This document shows, one piece after another, positions 8,250 through 16,539 of a DNA stretch of 50,111 bases. The notes under the pieces are model-generated. The model did not search any database and was not told where the DNA came from. It worked only from the letters and a program-made list of their open reading frames with translations. How positions within the stretch are numbered: the first letter of the stretch is position 1; every line of letters begins with the position of its first letter. Source of the stretch: Anaerolinea sp. (GTDB lineage Bacteria > Chloroflexota > Anaerolineae > Aggregatilineales > UBA2796); assembly GCA_014879835.1 (NCBI GenBank), contig JACSRJ010000239.1, positions 1-50,111 on the forward strand, given 5' to 3'. Position numbers and translations under genes: made by a program.

Positions 8250-9010
8250 TTTCTAACCTCCCATGATGGGGACTGCGGCAACTGCTCACTTACTTGCCCC
8301 TTCGATTTTACCTGTGACCACAACAATGCGCCCAAGCCAAAACCTGCAAGGAATAGATCAAGGACTGCATCTGCTCGCAGCCCTCCCCAGATGGGCACAT
8401 ACTCCGCCCGAAAGATACTTAAGCCGCCCATCACAAGCCCCAAACATAACAGGCACAACCCCATCCGCCCTCCTTTGAGAAGTCGCAGCTCAAACGCGGC
8501 GATGAGGAGGAATAGAATCATGGCGCACAAGGCAGCGCCAATGCCGGGAAGATTGAGACGGGGCGCTGTGATCGTGTAGATGTCCGGGGTTTCAACCACC
8601 AACCATGACGGGAAATCCGCGAGTGAGCGCACCTCCGTCCCAACCAGACAGCCACCCGCAGTGCAGCCCATACACCCTGCAAGCGCCATTAGAGACAGTA
8701 GGGGGGTGCTCCAGTCAGTCACATAGGGTAAGGGTAGACGATGAAGGTGTGCGATCAGCAGCAAAGCCATCAGTCCACCGATCACAGCGCCGCGCCACTC
8801 CAACCCGTCAAGGCGGATGATCTCGTCGGGATGAACCCGAAAGTAGATCTCATTAAGGATTACATGCAGGGCACGACCTCCGATAATCGCTCCCAAGATC
8901 AACCCTGTGACGCAGTCCAGCAAAGCAGTCCACGGCAAATAAGCGCGTCGAAAGGCCAAAAACGCGGCCGTCCCTCCGATGAGCGCTGCGACGATCACCA
9001 TCATCCCCAT
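8246..9010 (-). CDS. Lgt-like (prolipoprotein diacylglyceryl transferase family) membrane protein
   Basis: An integral membrane protein of 254 aa with about seven hydrophobic helices. GAIIGGRALHVILNE and LEWRGAVIGG match the layout of Lgt, the enzyme that transfers diacylglyceryl to the lipobox cysteine of prelipoproteins. However, the conserved HGG histidine is replaced by Arg in EWRGA. The usual GRxGNFxNGE signature is degenerate (AGCMGCTAGGCLVGTE), with cysteines instead. It may therefore be a divergent Lgt relative with another activity, or an Lgt subgroup with an altered active site. The first Met (9010) is followed by in-frame Mets at 9004 and 9001; the true start among these is unclear. 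It is coupled to the downstream hydrolase gene. Confidence 0.7.
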   Translation of the reverse strand: MGMMVIVAALIGGTAAFLAFRRAYLPWTALLDCVTGLILGAIIGGRALHVILNEIYFRVHPDEIIRLDGLEWRGAVIGGLMALLLIAHLHRLPLPYVTDWSTPLLSLMALAGCMGCTAGGCLVGTEVRSLADFPSWLVVETPDIYTITAPRLNLPGIGAALCAMILFLLIAAFELRLLKGGRMGLCLLCLGLVMGGLSIFRAEYVPIWGGLRADAVLDLFLAGFGLGALLWSQVKSKGQVSEQLPQSPSWEVRK

Positions 9011-9103
9011 GTCTCTCTCAAGCCCCTATGGTTAGGGTGACTTTTAGGCATAATGTACGAGATTGTACCCTGCAAAATTCTGTGAACTTGTGTATACGAG
9101 TTT

Positions 9104-9134
9104 TTTACATCGTAACAGTAGCCCATGATATAAT
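9104..9134 (+). promoter_or_regulatory. Promoter of the GAF-SpoIIE phosphatase gene
   Basis: TTTACA (9104-9109) and a perfect TATAAT (9129-9134), spaced 19 bases, lie in the divergent gap 9011-9158. Transcription would begin near 9141, giving an untranslated leader of about 18 bases with no evident Shine-Dalgarno sequence. Confidence 0.6.
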
Positions 9135-9158
9135 CCCTTTATCTCCGGCAACTCATCT

Positions 9159-11471
9159 ATGGAGCGGGCATTGACCACCCAGCCGACTACTTCCACAGCA
9201 CGTATCCAAACCCCAAGAGGCTTACTTGCGGATCGCCGTACCACAATGCGCCTCTCCATTGTGGTTGCTGCGGTTTTGATTCTGATGATCCTAATCGGGG
9301 TCATCACCTATATCCCCGCTCAGACGATCACCCAAACGATCCAGAACCAGTACTCGGAGCAGCAGAAGCTGCTGGCGGGATCCCTTGCCAGAGAACTGGA
9401 GAATTACTTCAATGCGCTGGCCAACGAATTAATCAATCTCTCCGCACGGCCGGCAGTGCAGTCCATGACCGGGCTGCGTGAGGAGGCGATGCGCATTCTG
9501 GGTGAAGTGGGTGACCGAAACAAGGGGCTGCTGAAGGCCATCGTGCGTATTGATAACCAAGGGGTGCCTCGTTATGCCTACCCTGAAAGCTATAATGCGC
9601 TGATCGAGGCCAATGAGTCCCTGCCATGGGTAATCAGCCCAGAAACTACTGAACAATTGATCGCAGGACGGGGGGTGCAGTTTACCCGCCGTTCATCGGG
9701 TTCGGGAGTGGCATATCTGCTGGTTATGCCCATTGTGGCTGGATTAAACCGGGTTGAATTATTAGCCCTTGAACTAGATATTGATGCTTTTCTAAAGACC
9801 AATATTGCCACCATTGATTTAGGCGAAACTGGGCAGGTGTGGATTTTTGACCGTTTTGGAACTCGAATCTATCAGCATCGGCCGGAACCGGAGTTCCGAG
9901 GTGGGACAGCACAGTTCCTGAGTATCGTTGAGACAACCCTCATCCAGAATTTCCCCTCAGAAGATCGCTTGTCGATTGTGGTGCCCGTTTACACAGCCTT
10001 TACGGAGGATCGCAGCGGGGTTGCTTCGCTCTCTTTGATTCTCAGCCGCACCATCACTGAAGCAAACTTGATCGTGCAGGATACCCTGAACTCGCTCTTT
10101 TTGTTCGGGATCGGGGTGATCACTTTTGTGGTCTTGTTTGGGATTCTGGTAGGTGTTTACCTACTCCGGGAAAGCGCCCGACGCCGGCGCGAGGAAGCCC
10201 GCCGATATACGGCCAATACCCTGCTGGACATTTCCCGCACCCTCAATTCGAGCCTTGATTTGAACATTGTGCTGCGACGCATTCTCGAAAATCTGGGCGC
10301 AATCATGCCCCATGATAACGCTTCGATCCTGCTGCTGAGTGAGGATAAACAGGCGATGCAGATCGCTGCCGAGACAGGACTCACTATCCCGGATAATCAG
10401 CGCCAGAACTTGACCATGCGGGAGGTGGGCGCGGCTAAACTGGTGTTAGACTCCGGTCGTCCTGTGGTGATCAATGACACCCTCAAGGATTCTCGCTGGT
10501 CACCTTTGGTGGGCAGCCCGATTCGCGCTTGGTTGGGTGTTCCCCTACGGGTGCGTGAAGAGACGGTAGGGGTGCTCAACATCAACAGCCAGACCGAAGG
10601 GCACTTCACCGGCGATGATGCCGACGTGGTTCAGGCATTTGCGGATCAAGCCGGGGTGGCCATCCAGAATGCCCGCGCTTATGAAGTAGAAATTGAGGCC
10701 TATCAAACCGAACTTGAGACGGCCCGCGCCATTCAGAACAGTCTTATGCCGCAGGAAGCGCCACCGCTCCCGGATATTGAGTTTGCTTTCCGTTCGCTTC
10801 CGGCGAGACAGGTCAGCGGTGACTACCACCAGTACTATATCCTGCCGGATGGACGTCTGGGTTTGGCGGTGGGTGATGTGAGCGGCAAAGGCATCCCCGC
10901 AGCCTTGCTCATGGCGGTGATCACCACCACCTTGCGTGATGAAATCTTACGCAACCCCTCCCCCGCCGATCTATTGGTAGAGTTGAATTCACGCCTGCTG
11001 GAACGGATGAAGCAGAATCGGATGACCAGCGGTCTGGTGATCTCGGTTTATGATCCCTACAGCCAATTGATCGAACTGGCCGCAGGCGGGATGCTTGCGC
11101 CCTATGTACGCAACCCCGCGGGCTGGGCCGAGATCGATGTGGCAGGTTATCCATTGGGGGCTTCGGGCACGGCATCCTACAGCCCCAAAGTGGTCAAACT
11201 TGCGGCCGGATCGATGATCATTTTCCTGACCGATGGGGTTATTGAGGCCCAGAACCGCAATCGCCAGATTTTTGGTTATGACCGCTTTGAAAAGCTGCTC
11301 AATACCCTTCCCACAGATGTGAGCGCTGAACGGGTCGCAGATACGATCCTGTCGGCAGTTCGGGCGCATCTTGATGGGCTGGATGCTCAGGACGACATCA
11401 CCATCGTGATCATGAAGGCGCTTGAAGTTAAAGCAACAGAACCCCTGAAGCCAGCATCCATGGCCTCTTGA
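9159..11471 (+). CDS. Membrane sensor phosphatase: Cache-like + GAF + SpoIIE (PP2C)
   Basis: A membrane-bound serine phosphatase of 770 aa of the RsbU/SpoIIE kind. Helices at about residues 31-51 and 312-336 bracket an outside sensor region of about 260 residues that looks like a Cache domain. A GAF domain follows (about 360-510), a linker coiled-coil (ETARAIQNSLMP), then the SpoIIE phosphatase domain (about 540-755). Metal-binding aspartates are visible in SGDY (Asp555), GDVSGKG (572-578), TDG (691-693) and QDDIT (744-748). The expected role is to sense an external signal and dephosphorylate an anti-sigma antagonist. An RsbV-like and an RsbW-like gene follow at 13002-13834. The start at 9159 lacks a clear ribosome-binding site; Met30 is an alternative. 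Confidence 0.88.
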   Translation: MERALTTQPTTSTARIQTPRGLLADRRTTMRLSIVVAAVLILMILIGVITYIPAQTITQTIQNQYSEQQKLLAGSLARELENYFNALANELINLSARPAVQSMTGLREEAMRILGEVGDRNKGLLKAIVRIDNQGVPRYAYPESYNALIEANESLPWVISPETTEQLIAGRGVQFTRRSSGSGVAYLLVMPIVAGLNRVELLALELDIDAFLKTNIATIDLGETGQVWIFDRFGTRIYQHRPEPEFRGGTAQFLSIVETTLIQNFPSEDRLSIVVPVYTAFTEDRSGVASLSLILSRTITEANLIVQDTLNSLFLFGIGVITFVVLFGILVGVYLLRESARRRREEARRYTANTLLDISRTLNSSLDLNIVLRRILENLGAIMPHDNASILLLSEDKQAMQIAAETGLTIPDNQRQNLTMREVGAAKLVLDSGRPVVINDTLKDSRWSPLVGSPIRAWLGVPLRVREETVGVLNINSQTEGHFTGDDADVVQAFADQAGVAIQNARAYEVEIEAYQTELETARAIQNSLMPQEAPPLPDIEFAFRSLPARQVSGDYHQYYILPDGRLGLAVGDVSGKGIPAALLMAVITTTLRDEILRNPSPADLLVELNSRLLERMKQNRMTSGLVISVYDPYSQLIELAAGGMLAPYVRNPAGWAEIDVAGYPLGASGTASYSPKVVKLAAGSMIIFLTDGVIEAQNRNRQIFGYDRFEKLLNTLPTDVSAERVADTILSAVRAHLDGLDAQDDITIVIMKALEVKATEPLKPASMAS

Positions 11472-11494
11472 GCGAGTATTTAGAAATCGTTTAA

Positions 11495-11622
11495 GAAGTG
11501 GGCGGTGCGAAGTTTGCCCTCACCCCCGATCCCTCTACCGCACGCGGTAGAGGGGAGAAAATACGGGGCAGAGAAAGCACAACCCCTTTTGAGGGGCAGT
11601 TTGAGGGGGCTTCCCCCTCAAA
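11495..11622. repeat. Extragenic palindromic repeat, copy B
   Basis: This part of the gap 11472-11742 begins with GAAGTGGGCGGTGCGAAGTT, the inverted counterpart of the end of copy A (about 1823-1851). It holds a perfect 10-bp hairpin CCCTCTACCG-CACG-CGGTAGAGGG (11531-11554) and a second hairpin TTTGAGGGGG-CTT-CCCCCTCAAA (11600-11622). Either could end transcription of the phosphatase gene. Confidence 0.65.
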
Positions 11623-11742
11623 GGCCTCGATTTCCCCTTCTCCGGCGAGCGGTTGTTGGGGGATGAGGACAAGCGCGTAACACCTATCCATGTTCAGATG
11701 GTCTCTCAGGATCAAATTCCAAAAATTCAAGGAGTGCCCACA

Positions 11743-12873
11743 ATGAAACTTAGTAAATCTTTGTTCGTCATGCTTACGGTTCTGGTGGTGACAGCGATGC
11801 TGGCTGCCTGTACGGGGAACAACGCACCCCCTACACCAACCCCCACAGTCACACTACGCAGTGATTACAAACTAGGGCTGGTGACCAATGAACAAGGAAC
11901 GATTAATGATGGGACGTTTAACGAGCTGGCCTATAAGGGCGCACGACGCGCCAGCCGCGACTTTGGTCTGACTCTTAACTCCCGCGAGTCCATTGAGGAC
12001 AAAGACTACAACACCTATATTGAGGCACTCATCAGCGAAGGGCACAACATCATCATCACGGTGGGCTTCCAAATGGCGGATGCAACGGTCGCCGCCATAA
12101 AAAAGTACCCTGAGGTGACTTTCATCGGGGTGGACTTCACGTTTGAAGAAGCCTATCCTAACTTTGTGGGCATTCAATTCCGCGAAGATCAGGGCGGGTT
12201 TTTGGCGGGGGCAATGGCGGGTCTGATGACCAAGTCCAACGTGGTTGGGGTGGTGGCTGGGGTGGAGATTCCGCCAGTGCAGCGTTTCGTAGCGGGCTTC
12301 ATCAATGGGGCCAAATATGTAAACCCCAATGTGACCGCGCTCTCGGTCTTCACCACCAGCTTTGCCGATGCAGAGCAGGGGTATGCAGAGGCGGATAAGA
12401 TGATCGCCCAGAAAGCCGATGTGATCTTTGGTGCGGGCGGACTGACGGGTTCCAGCGCCATCGTTCATGCGGCCGGTAAGGGGGTATTTGTGATCGGGGT
12501 CGATCAGGATGAGTTCAACACCACCTTTGCCACCGGTACAAACAGCGACAAAATTCTGACGAGCGCAGTCAAAGGGGTTGATGCGGGCGTCTATACGGCT
12601 GTCAAAAACCTGATTGAGGGCAAGTTTGAACCGGGCGAGATCGTCTTGACAGCCGCGAACTGCGGTATTGCTTATGCGCCGTTTCACAAATCTGAAGGCA
12701 GCGTCCCAGCAGAGGTCAGCACCCGTCTCGAAGCGATCTGGCGTGCACTGGCAGGGGAAACCCTCGATACGGGCGTGGGTGAGGGTGCTGTAGTGCCCGA
12801 ATCACTTGCGCCGGGTGCACTGCCTACGATCAAAGATGGGGCCCCGCGCCTTGCGGACTGCGCTCAGAACTAG
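11743..12873 (+). CDS. BMP-family substrate-binding lipoprotein
   Basis: A surface lipoprotein of 376 aa related to Med/BmpA/PnrA, which bind purine nucleosides or related ligands for ABC uptake. The start at 11743 is supported by AAGGAG (11729-11734), 8 bases upstream, and by an immediate lipoprotein signal peptide with lipobox LAAC (Cys23). A Pro/Thr linker follows, then the family opening GLVTNEQGTINDGTFNELAY and the hinge segments IIITVGFQMADAT and GVDQDEFNTT. No ATPase or permease genes are beside it. Instead it lies between a sensor phosphatase and its likely partner-switching proteins, so a ligand-sensing role is possible but unproven. Confidence 0.85.
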   Translation: MKLSKSLFVMLTVLVVTAMLAACTGNNAPPTPTPTVTLRSDYKLGLVTNEQGTINDGTFNELAYKGARRASRDFGLTLNSRESIEDKDYNTYIEALISEGHNIIITVGFQMADATVAAIKKYPEVTFIGVDFTFEEAYPNFVGIQFREDQGGFLAGAMAGLMTKSNVVGVVAGVEIPPVQRFVAGFINGAKYVNPNVTALSVFTTSFADAEQGYAEADKMIAQKADVIFGAGGLTGSSAIVHAAGKGVFVIGVDQDEFNTTFATGTNSDKILTSAVKGVDAGVYTAVKNLIEGKFEPGEIVLTAANCGIAYAPFHKSEGSVPAEVSTRLEAIWRALAGETLDTGVGEGAVVPESLAPGALPTIKDGAPRLADCAQN

Positions 12874-12882
12874 GATGGGCGG

Positions 12883-12920
12883 TGCGAGGGGAGTCGTGAA
12901 TTGCGGGCGGACCCCTCGCA
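12883..12920 (+). terminator. Stem-loop after the BMP lipoprotein gene
   Basis: A perfect 9-bp inverted repeat TGCGAGGGG (12883-12891) / CCCCTCGCA (12912-12920), preceded by the GGGCGGTGCGA tag also found in repeat copy B. ATTTTT follows about 10 bases later. It may attenuate transcription between the lipoprotein gene and the downstream kinase gene. Confidence 0.4.
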
Positions 12921-13001
12921 AGACCTCAGGATTTTTGAGTCATTTTCGGAATTTACAACCACTGTTGGCTGTGGTTTCCTTTAAAAAAGGGGAGGATGGG
13001 T

Positions 13002-13472
13002 ATGATTCCTGATTCAGAGTTGGAGAACAAGGGCAGGGTAGAGATTTTCCTGCCGAGTACCCTCGGTTATGAAAAGGTCGCCCGCAACGCTGCGGCTGCG
13101 GTGGCTGAAGAAATGGGATTCAGCACTGACCGCATCGAGGACCTCAAAACCGCAGTTGCAGAGGCCTGCATGAACGCCATTGAACATGGCAACCGTGAGG
13201 ACAAGACAACTTCAGTGACGGTGCTGCTTACGGCCGCACCCAACCGTCTTGAAGTGAATGTGACTGATGAGGGTTTAACCCCTATGCCCGATGAGTTCCC
13301 TAAGCCGGGGCGCACCGAAGAACATAACCGAGGATGGGGAATGTTCTTCATCACCCAATTGATGGATAAGGTGGAGATTTCCCGGCTGCCTGTAGGGGGA
13401 AATCAGGTGCGAATGACCATCTATTTGCAACCGGAAGCGGAATCCGGTCAGGGTGAGACGAAAGGGGAGTAA
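13002..13472 (+). CDS. RsbW-like anti-sigma factor / serine kinase
   Basis: A cytoplasmic GHKL-fold ATP-binding protein of 156 aa. The N-box EACMNAIEHGN (residues 54-64), the ADP-binding VTDEG (87-91) and the GWGMF lid motif (111-115) are intact, as in RsbW/SpoIIAB kinases that bind a sigma factor and phosphorylate an RsbV-type antagonist. I chose the second ATG (13002) because the strong AAGGGGAGG (12987-12995) abuts the first ATG (12996) but is 6 bases from the second. The STAS gene begins 5 bases after its stop. No sigma factor gene is in the window, so its client is unknown. Confidence 0.88.
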   Translation: MIPDSELENKGRVEIFLPSTLGYEKVARNAAAAVAEEMGFSTDRIEDLKTAVAEACMNAIEHGNREDKTTSVTVLLTAAPNRLEVNVTDEGLTPMPDEFPKPGRTEEHNRGWGMFFITQLMDKVEISRLPVGGNQVRMTIYLQPEAESGQGETKGE

Positions 13473-13477
13473 CGATC

Positions 13478-13834
13478 ATGGTTGGGGAAGTAGGAATGCG
13501 TCAGGAAGATCAGATCGGGTTTATGGACTTTCCCCGTGATGTGACCGCCCAGACCCGCGAAGTCGCATACGAGACCTATAACAAGTTGGCCTTTGCCAAA
13601 GTGAAGGTTGTTAATTTTAATTTTGCCTCCACAGATTATCTCAACAGTGCCGGGATCGGATTGATCATCAGTCTGGTGGAGGATGCGGTTCAGGCAGGGC
13701 GCACGGTGTATGCTTATGGGCTGAATTCGCACAACCGAAAGCTGTTTCGGATGGTCGGGCTAACAGAGCGTCTGACCTTGGTTGCAGATGAAACCGAAGC
13801 CCGCGACAAAGCCAAGACTCAGACCGCAAGTTAG
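13478..13834 (+). CDS. RsbV-like STAS anti-sigma factor antagonist
   Basis: A small cytoplasmic STAS-domain protein of 118 aa. The phosphorylation loop is STDYLNSAGIGLI, with Ser57 as the likely target of the neighbouring RsbW-like kinase and of the SpoIIE-type phosphatase at 9159-11471. When unphosphorylated, such proteins bind the kinase and free its client. GGGGAG lies about 8 bases before the ATG. The gene ends just before an intrinsic terminator (13861-13888), which marks the end of the signalling cluster. Confidence 0.88.
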   Translation: MVGEVGMRQEDQIGFMDFPRDVTAQTREVAYETYNKLAFAKVKVVNFNFASTDYLNSAGIGLIISLVEDAVQAGRTVYAYGLNSHNRKLFRMVGLTERLTLVADETEARDKAKTQTAS

Positions 13835-13860
13835 ACGAACCACAATTTTGTGATATTCAA

Positions 13861-13888
13861 AAGGGATGTGCAAGCACGTCCCTTTTTG
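13861..13888 (+). terminator. Rho-independent terminator
   Basis: AAGGGATGTG (13861-13870), loop CAAG, CACGTCCCTT (13875-13884, one G-T pair), then a run of T to 13887. It ends the kinase/STAS transcript. Confidence 0.8.
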
Positions 13889-13897
13889 TTATCGGCA

Positions 13898-13928
13898 TTG
13901 GTCTGATATGGTGGTCCTTGGTTATAAT
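13898..13928 (+). promoter_or_regulatory. Promoter of the MocR gene; probably gives a leaderless mRNA
   Basis: A perfect TATAAT at 13923-13928 ends 6 bases before the ATG at 13935, with a weak -35 (TTGGTC, 13898-13903, spacing 19). Sigma-A initiation usually falls 6-8 bases after the -10 box, so the first transcribed base should be at or next to the A of the ATG. Confidence 0.55.
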
Positions 13929-13934
13929 GGCCTC

Positions 13935-15407
13935 ATGAAACCACTCGTTTTACCTCTCCAAAAAGACAGCCCGGAGCCGCTTTACCGGCAGTTGATCCGT
14001 TTGATTCAGGATCAGATCAGGGAGGGTGCGCTCCAACCCCACGACAAACTGCCCCCAACCCGCGAACTGGCGGATGCGCTCCAGATCAGCCGGATCAGCG
14101 TGGTCAGCGCCTACACCCAACTTCAGGAAATGGGGCTGTTGGAGGCCCACCCCGGCAGAGGAACCTTTGTGGCCGGGGTTACAGAGCGCCAGAATGATCC
14201 CCGTGCCTTGCCTTCAGTAGCCGCCAACCCCATCGCCCAAACGATGCACCGCTTGGCCTCGCAGCCGGGGATCATCGCGTTTAGTGGTGGCACCCCGGCA
14301 GAAGAATTCCTGCCTGTGAGCGCTATTCACAACGCGATCAATCATGTGTTGGCGCGGGACGGGGCCGCAGCGGTAGCTTATGAGGAGACCGAGGGCTATC
14401 CGCCGCTGCGGGCGACGGTGAGTGAATACAGCGCGACGTTGGGAATCCGCTGTAAACCTGAACAGGTGTTGATCACGGGGGGGTGCCAACAGGCCCTTGA
14501 TCTGGCCATGCAGGCGCTTTTGGGTGAAGGGGACGTGCTGCTCACCACCAACCCCACCTACTTGGGCATCCTTGATCTGGCCCGAATACGGCGGGTGCAG
14601 GTGATAGGGGTGGATATGGATGAGGGGGGGATGCGCATGGATGCCCTTGAAAACGCCATCGCCAACCATAAGCCCCGGATGATCTATATTGCCCCCACCA
14701 ACCACAATCCTACCGGGACGGTCATGTCGCTGCACCGACGTCGCCACCTGCTGCGGATCGCGGGGGCGCAAGGAATCCCCATTCTGGAAGACAGCGTTTA
14801 TCACGAGCTGAACTATGGCTCCGACCCACCACCGCCGCTCAAGGCGCTTGATGAGGATGGTGTTGTGATCCACGCCAGCGGCTTTTCTAAAGTAGTCCTG
14901 CCCGGAACCCGGATCGGCTACCTGATCACTGAGGGCAGCGCATGGGAGCGCACCCTACGAGTCAAACAGGCCGCAGATATTTGCACCCCCGGCTTGAATC
15001 AACGGGCAATGCACTACTTTTTGCAGAGTGGGGCATTGGTAGGGCATTTGGATCGGGTGCGCCGTGCCTGCCGTGAGCGCCGTAATGCGGTGATGGCGGC
15101 GGTACATCGACACCTACCCCAAGGTACTATCTTTGATGAACCATCAGGTGGTATGTACTTGTGGCTGCGCCTACCTTTGGAGGGTCCAACGGCCGCTGAA
15201 CTCTATGTAAGCGCGATCCAACATGGAGTTGCATTTGCCATTGGGGCCATGTTCTACACGGATGATTCTGATCCTCAGAGCGCCTACTATGTGCGCCTAA
15301 ACTTCACGGCGCACCCCCCGGATCAAATTGAGGAAGGGATGCGCCGTCTAGGGGGAGCGTGGCGCGAACTCGCGGCTGTCCACCGTCCCACAGCCTCGAT
15401 CTTGTGA
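13935..15407 (+). CDS. MocR-type regulator: GntR winged helix + PLP aminotransferase domain
   Basis: A fused DNA-binding/aminotransferase-fold protein of 490 aa. The N-terminal GntR winged helix spans about residues 10-80 (ending in the family phrase GRGTFVAG). A fold-type I PLP domain follows, with TNPTYLGI and NHNPTG substrate/phosphate contacts and the PLP Schiff-base Lys in ASGFSKVVLPGTRIGYL. MocR proteins (PdxR, GabR and others) usually regulate vitamin B6 or amino-acid metabolism; some relatives are true 2-aminoadipate aminotransferases. I start it at the ATG 13935: the longer frame from 13866 begins inside the upstream terminator and lacks homology. It is monocistronic and convergent with the CHAD gene. 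Confidence 0.85.
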   Translation: MKPLVLPLQKDSPEPLYRQLIRLIQDQIREGALQPHDKLPPTRELADALQISRISVVSAYTQLQEMGLLEAHPGRGTFVAGVTERQNDPRALPSVAANPIAQTMHRLASQPGIIAFSGGTPAEEFLPVSAIHNAINHVLARDGAAAVAYEETEGYPPLRATVSEYSATLGIRCKPEQVLITGGCQQALDLAMQALLGEGDVLLTTNPTYLGILDLARIRRVQVIGVDMDEGGMRMDALENAIANHKPRMIYIAPTNHNPTGTVMSLHRRRHLLRIAGAQGIPILEDSVYHELNYGSDPPPPLKALDEDGVVIHASGFSKVVLPGTRIGYLITEGSAWERTLRVKQAADICTPGLNQRAMHYFLQSGALVGHLDRVRRACRERRNAVMAAVHRHLPQGTIFDEPSGGMYLWLRLPLEGPTAAELYVSAIQHGVAFAIGAMFYTDDSDPQSAYYVRLNFTAHPPDQIEEGMRRLGGAWRELAAVHRPTASIL

Positions 15408-15461
15408 GAGCTGGATTCGCGGAGACTGCTCTTAGGATTTTCACAGTCTTGGTCACCCTTA

Positions 15462-15478
15462 CGCCCTTTTAAAGGGCG
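15462..15478. terminator. Possible bidirectional terminator
   Basis: CGCCC-TTTTAAA-GGGCG lies between the convergent MocR and CHAD genes. Its centre contains the CHAD stop codon (15469-15471). The stem is short, so this call is weak. Confidence 0.3.
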
Positions 15479-16470
15479 GCCACGGACAATGCCAAGGCAC
15501 GCCGAATTTCGGGTGCGTTGAACTTCTGCCACGCTTCGGGAACCTGCTCCCGTAGGGTCTGCATTCGGTCATAACAAATGGTGATGTAATTCCGTACCGC
15601 CTGTGCTCCCGGTGTGATCATACTATCCTCGTCGAAGTTGGCCTCAAGGTATTGGCTGAGCATAGACACGGCGACCCGCTCATCCTGAAGATTGCCCAGA
15701 AAATCCTGAAGGGTTTTGGTCGCATCGAGAACTTCTGAGGCTTCATCGCCCAAACTCTCCAGAAAGGCTTCTAGCGTGTAGCGCAGACGTTTGGTCTCAA
15801 TGCGCATCATGTGAAGCTCATCAAGAGTGGCCCGCTCTAGGTGCATTTCATAAATGCGCACTGCCCCATAGTGATCGTAGATCAAACGGGGGGCGGTATC
15901 TTGGACGCGGTTGGGCATCAAACTGGGGTCGTCGTCCTCCCGTGCCCCTAAGTATGGGGTCTGAACGAACTCTCGAAAGTCGCTCAGAAAAATCCGATAC
16001 TCCGCGCTGTTAAGCAGCCGTAAAAGCGGCGCACGAGCAGCATCTTCGCGGGCTGTCCAGTCGCTCAGGACGGGCTGCAAACCTTCTTGTTCGGCTTCTG
16101 GACGGGTAGCGATATAGTCCTCTAGACGGAGCCGAAAGACATCCAGATCACGCACCTCACCCAAAGCGCGGGCAATCTCCCGCAGATGGCGGTTGAGCGG
16201 TTTGATCACGGAGGCGTTGTAGAAGGGCAAAAAGACCCGAATCATGCTGCGTATGCGGCGAATGGCCACTCGCATATCGTGGATCGCTTCAGGATCACCG
16301 CCGGTGTGAACCTTCGGCTCTTCTTGAAGCATCCGGGCAAAATGATAAGCGAGGAGTTTTCGACCCGCTTCACTCATCTCATCTTCGTGCCGAACTCCGG
16401 GTTGATCGTCGTTTTTGGTGTCGTCAGTGGCACCCATAGGTTTTTCTCTGTGGTACAATCCCATTTCCAC
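15469..16470 (-). CDS. CHAD domain protein
   Basis: A soluble, helix-rich, charged protein of 333 aa. The CHAD hallmark of paired helices with conserved basic residues and histidines is visible in AIHDMRVAIRRIRSMIRVF (about residues 64-82) and in the second repeat HMMRIETKRLRYTLEAFLES. CHAD domains bind polyphosphate; they are often paired with CYTH enzymes, but none is present here. Function in this host is unknown; polyphosphate-granule binding is the likely role by family. The first start (16470) fits the promoter at 16490-16518; the Met at 16437 is an alternative. Confidence 0.85.
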   Translation of the reverse strand: MEMGLYHREKPMGATDDTKNDDQPGVRHEDEMSEAGRKLLAYHFARMLQEEPKVHTGGDPEAIHDMRVAIRRIRSMIRVFLPFYNASVIKPLNRHLREIARALGEVRDLDVFRLRLEDYIATRPEAEQEGLQPVLSDWTAREDAARAPLLRLLNSAEYRIFLSDFREFVQTPYLGAREDDDPSLMPNRVQDTAPRLIYDHYGAVRIYEMHLERATLDELHMMRIETKRLRYTLEAFLESLGDEASEVLDATKTLQDFLGNLQDERVAVSMLSQYLEANFDEDSMITPGAQAVRNYITICYDRMQTLREQVPEAWQKFNAPEIRRALALSVAAL

Positions 16471-16489
16471 TTTAAGAATACCGTCCTAA

Positions 16490-16518
16490 ACTATAACAGG
16501 TTTTAGGGAGAGGTTAAA
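16490..16518 (-). promoter_or_regulatory. Promoter of the CHAD gene
   Basis: On the minus strand, TTTAAC (16513-16518) and TATAGT (16490-16495) are spaced exactly 17 bases. Transcription would start about 13 bases before the ATG at 16470. It lies in the divergent gap with the PHP gene. Confidence 0.5.
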
Positions 16519-16539
16519 CATCATTTAAATGGGTGTTAA

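Noticed and set aside
11872-12687. 271-codon frame opposite the BMP lipoprotein gene
   Set aside because: Antisense to a well-supported gene with a signal peptide and ribosome-binding site; no motif of its own.
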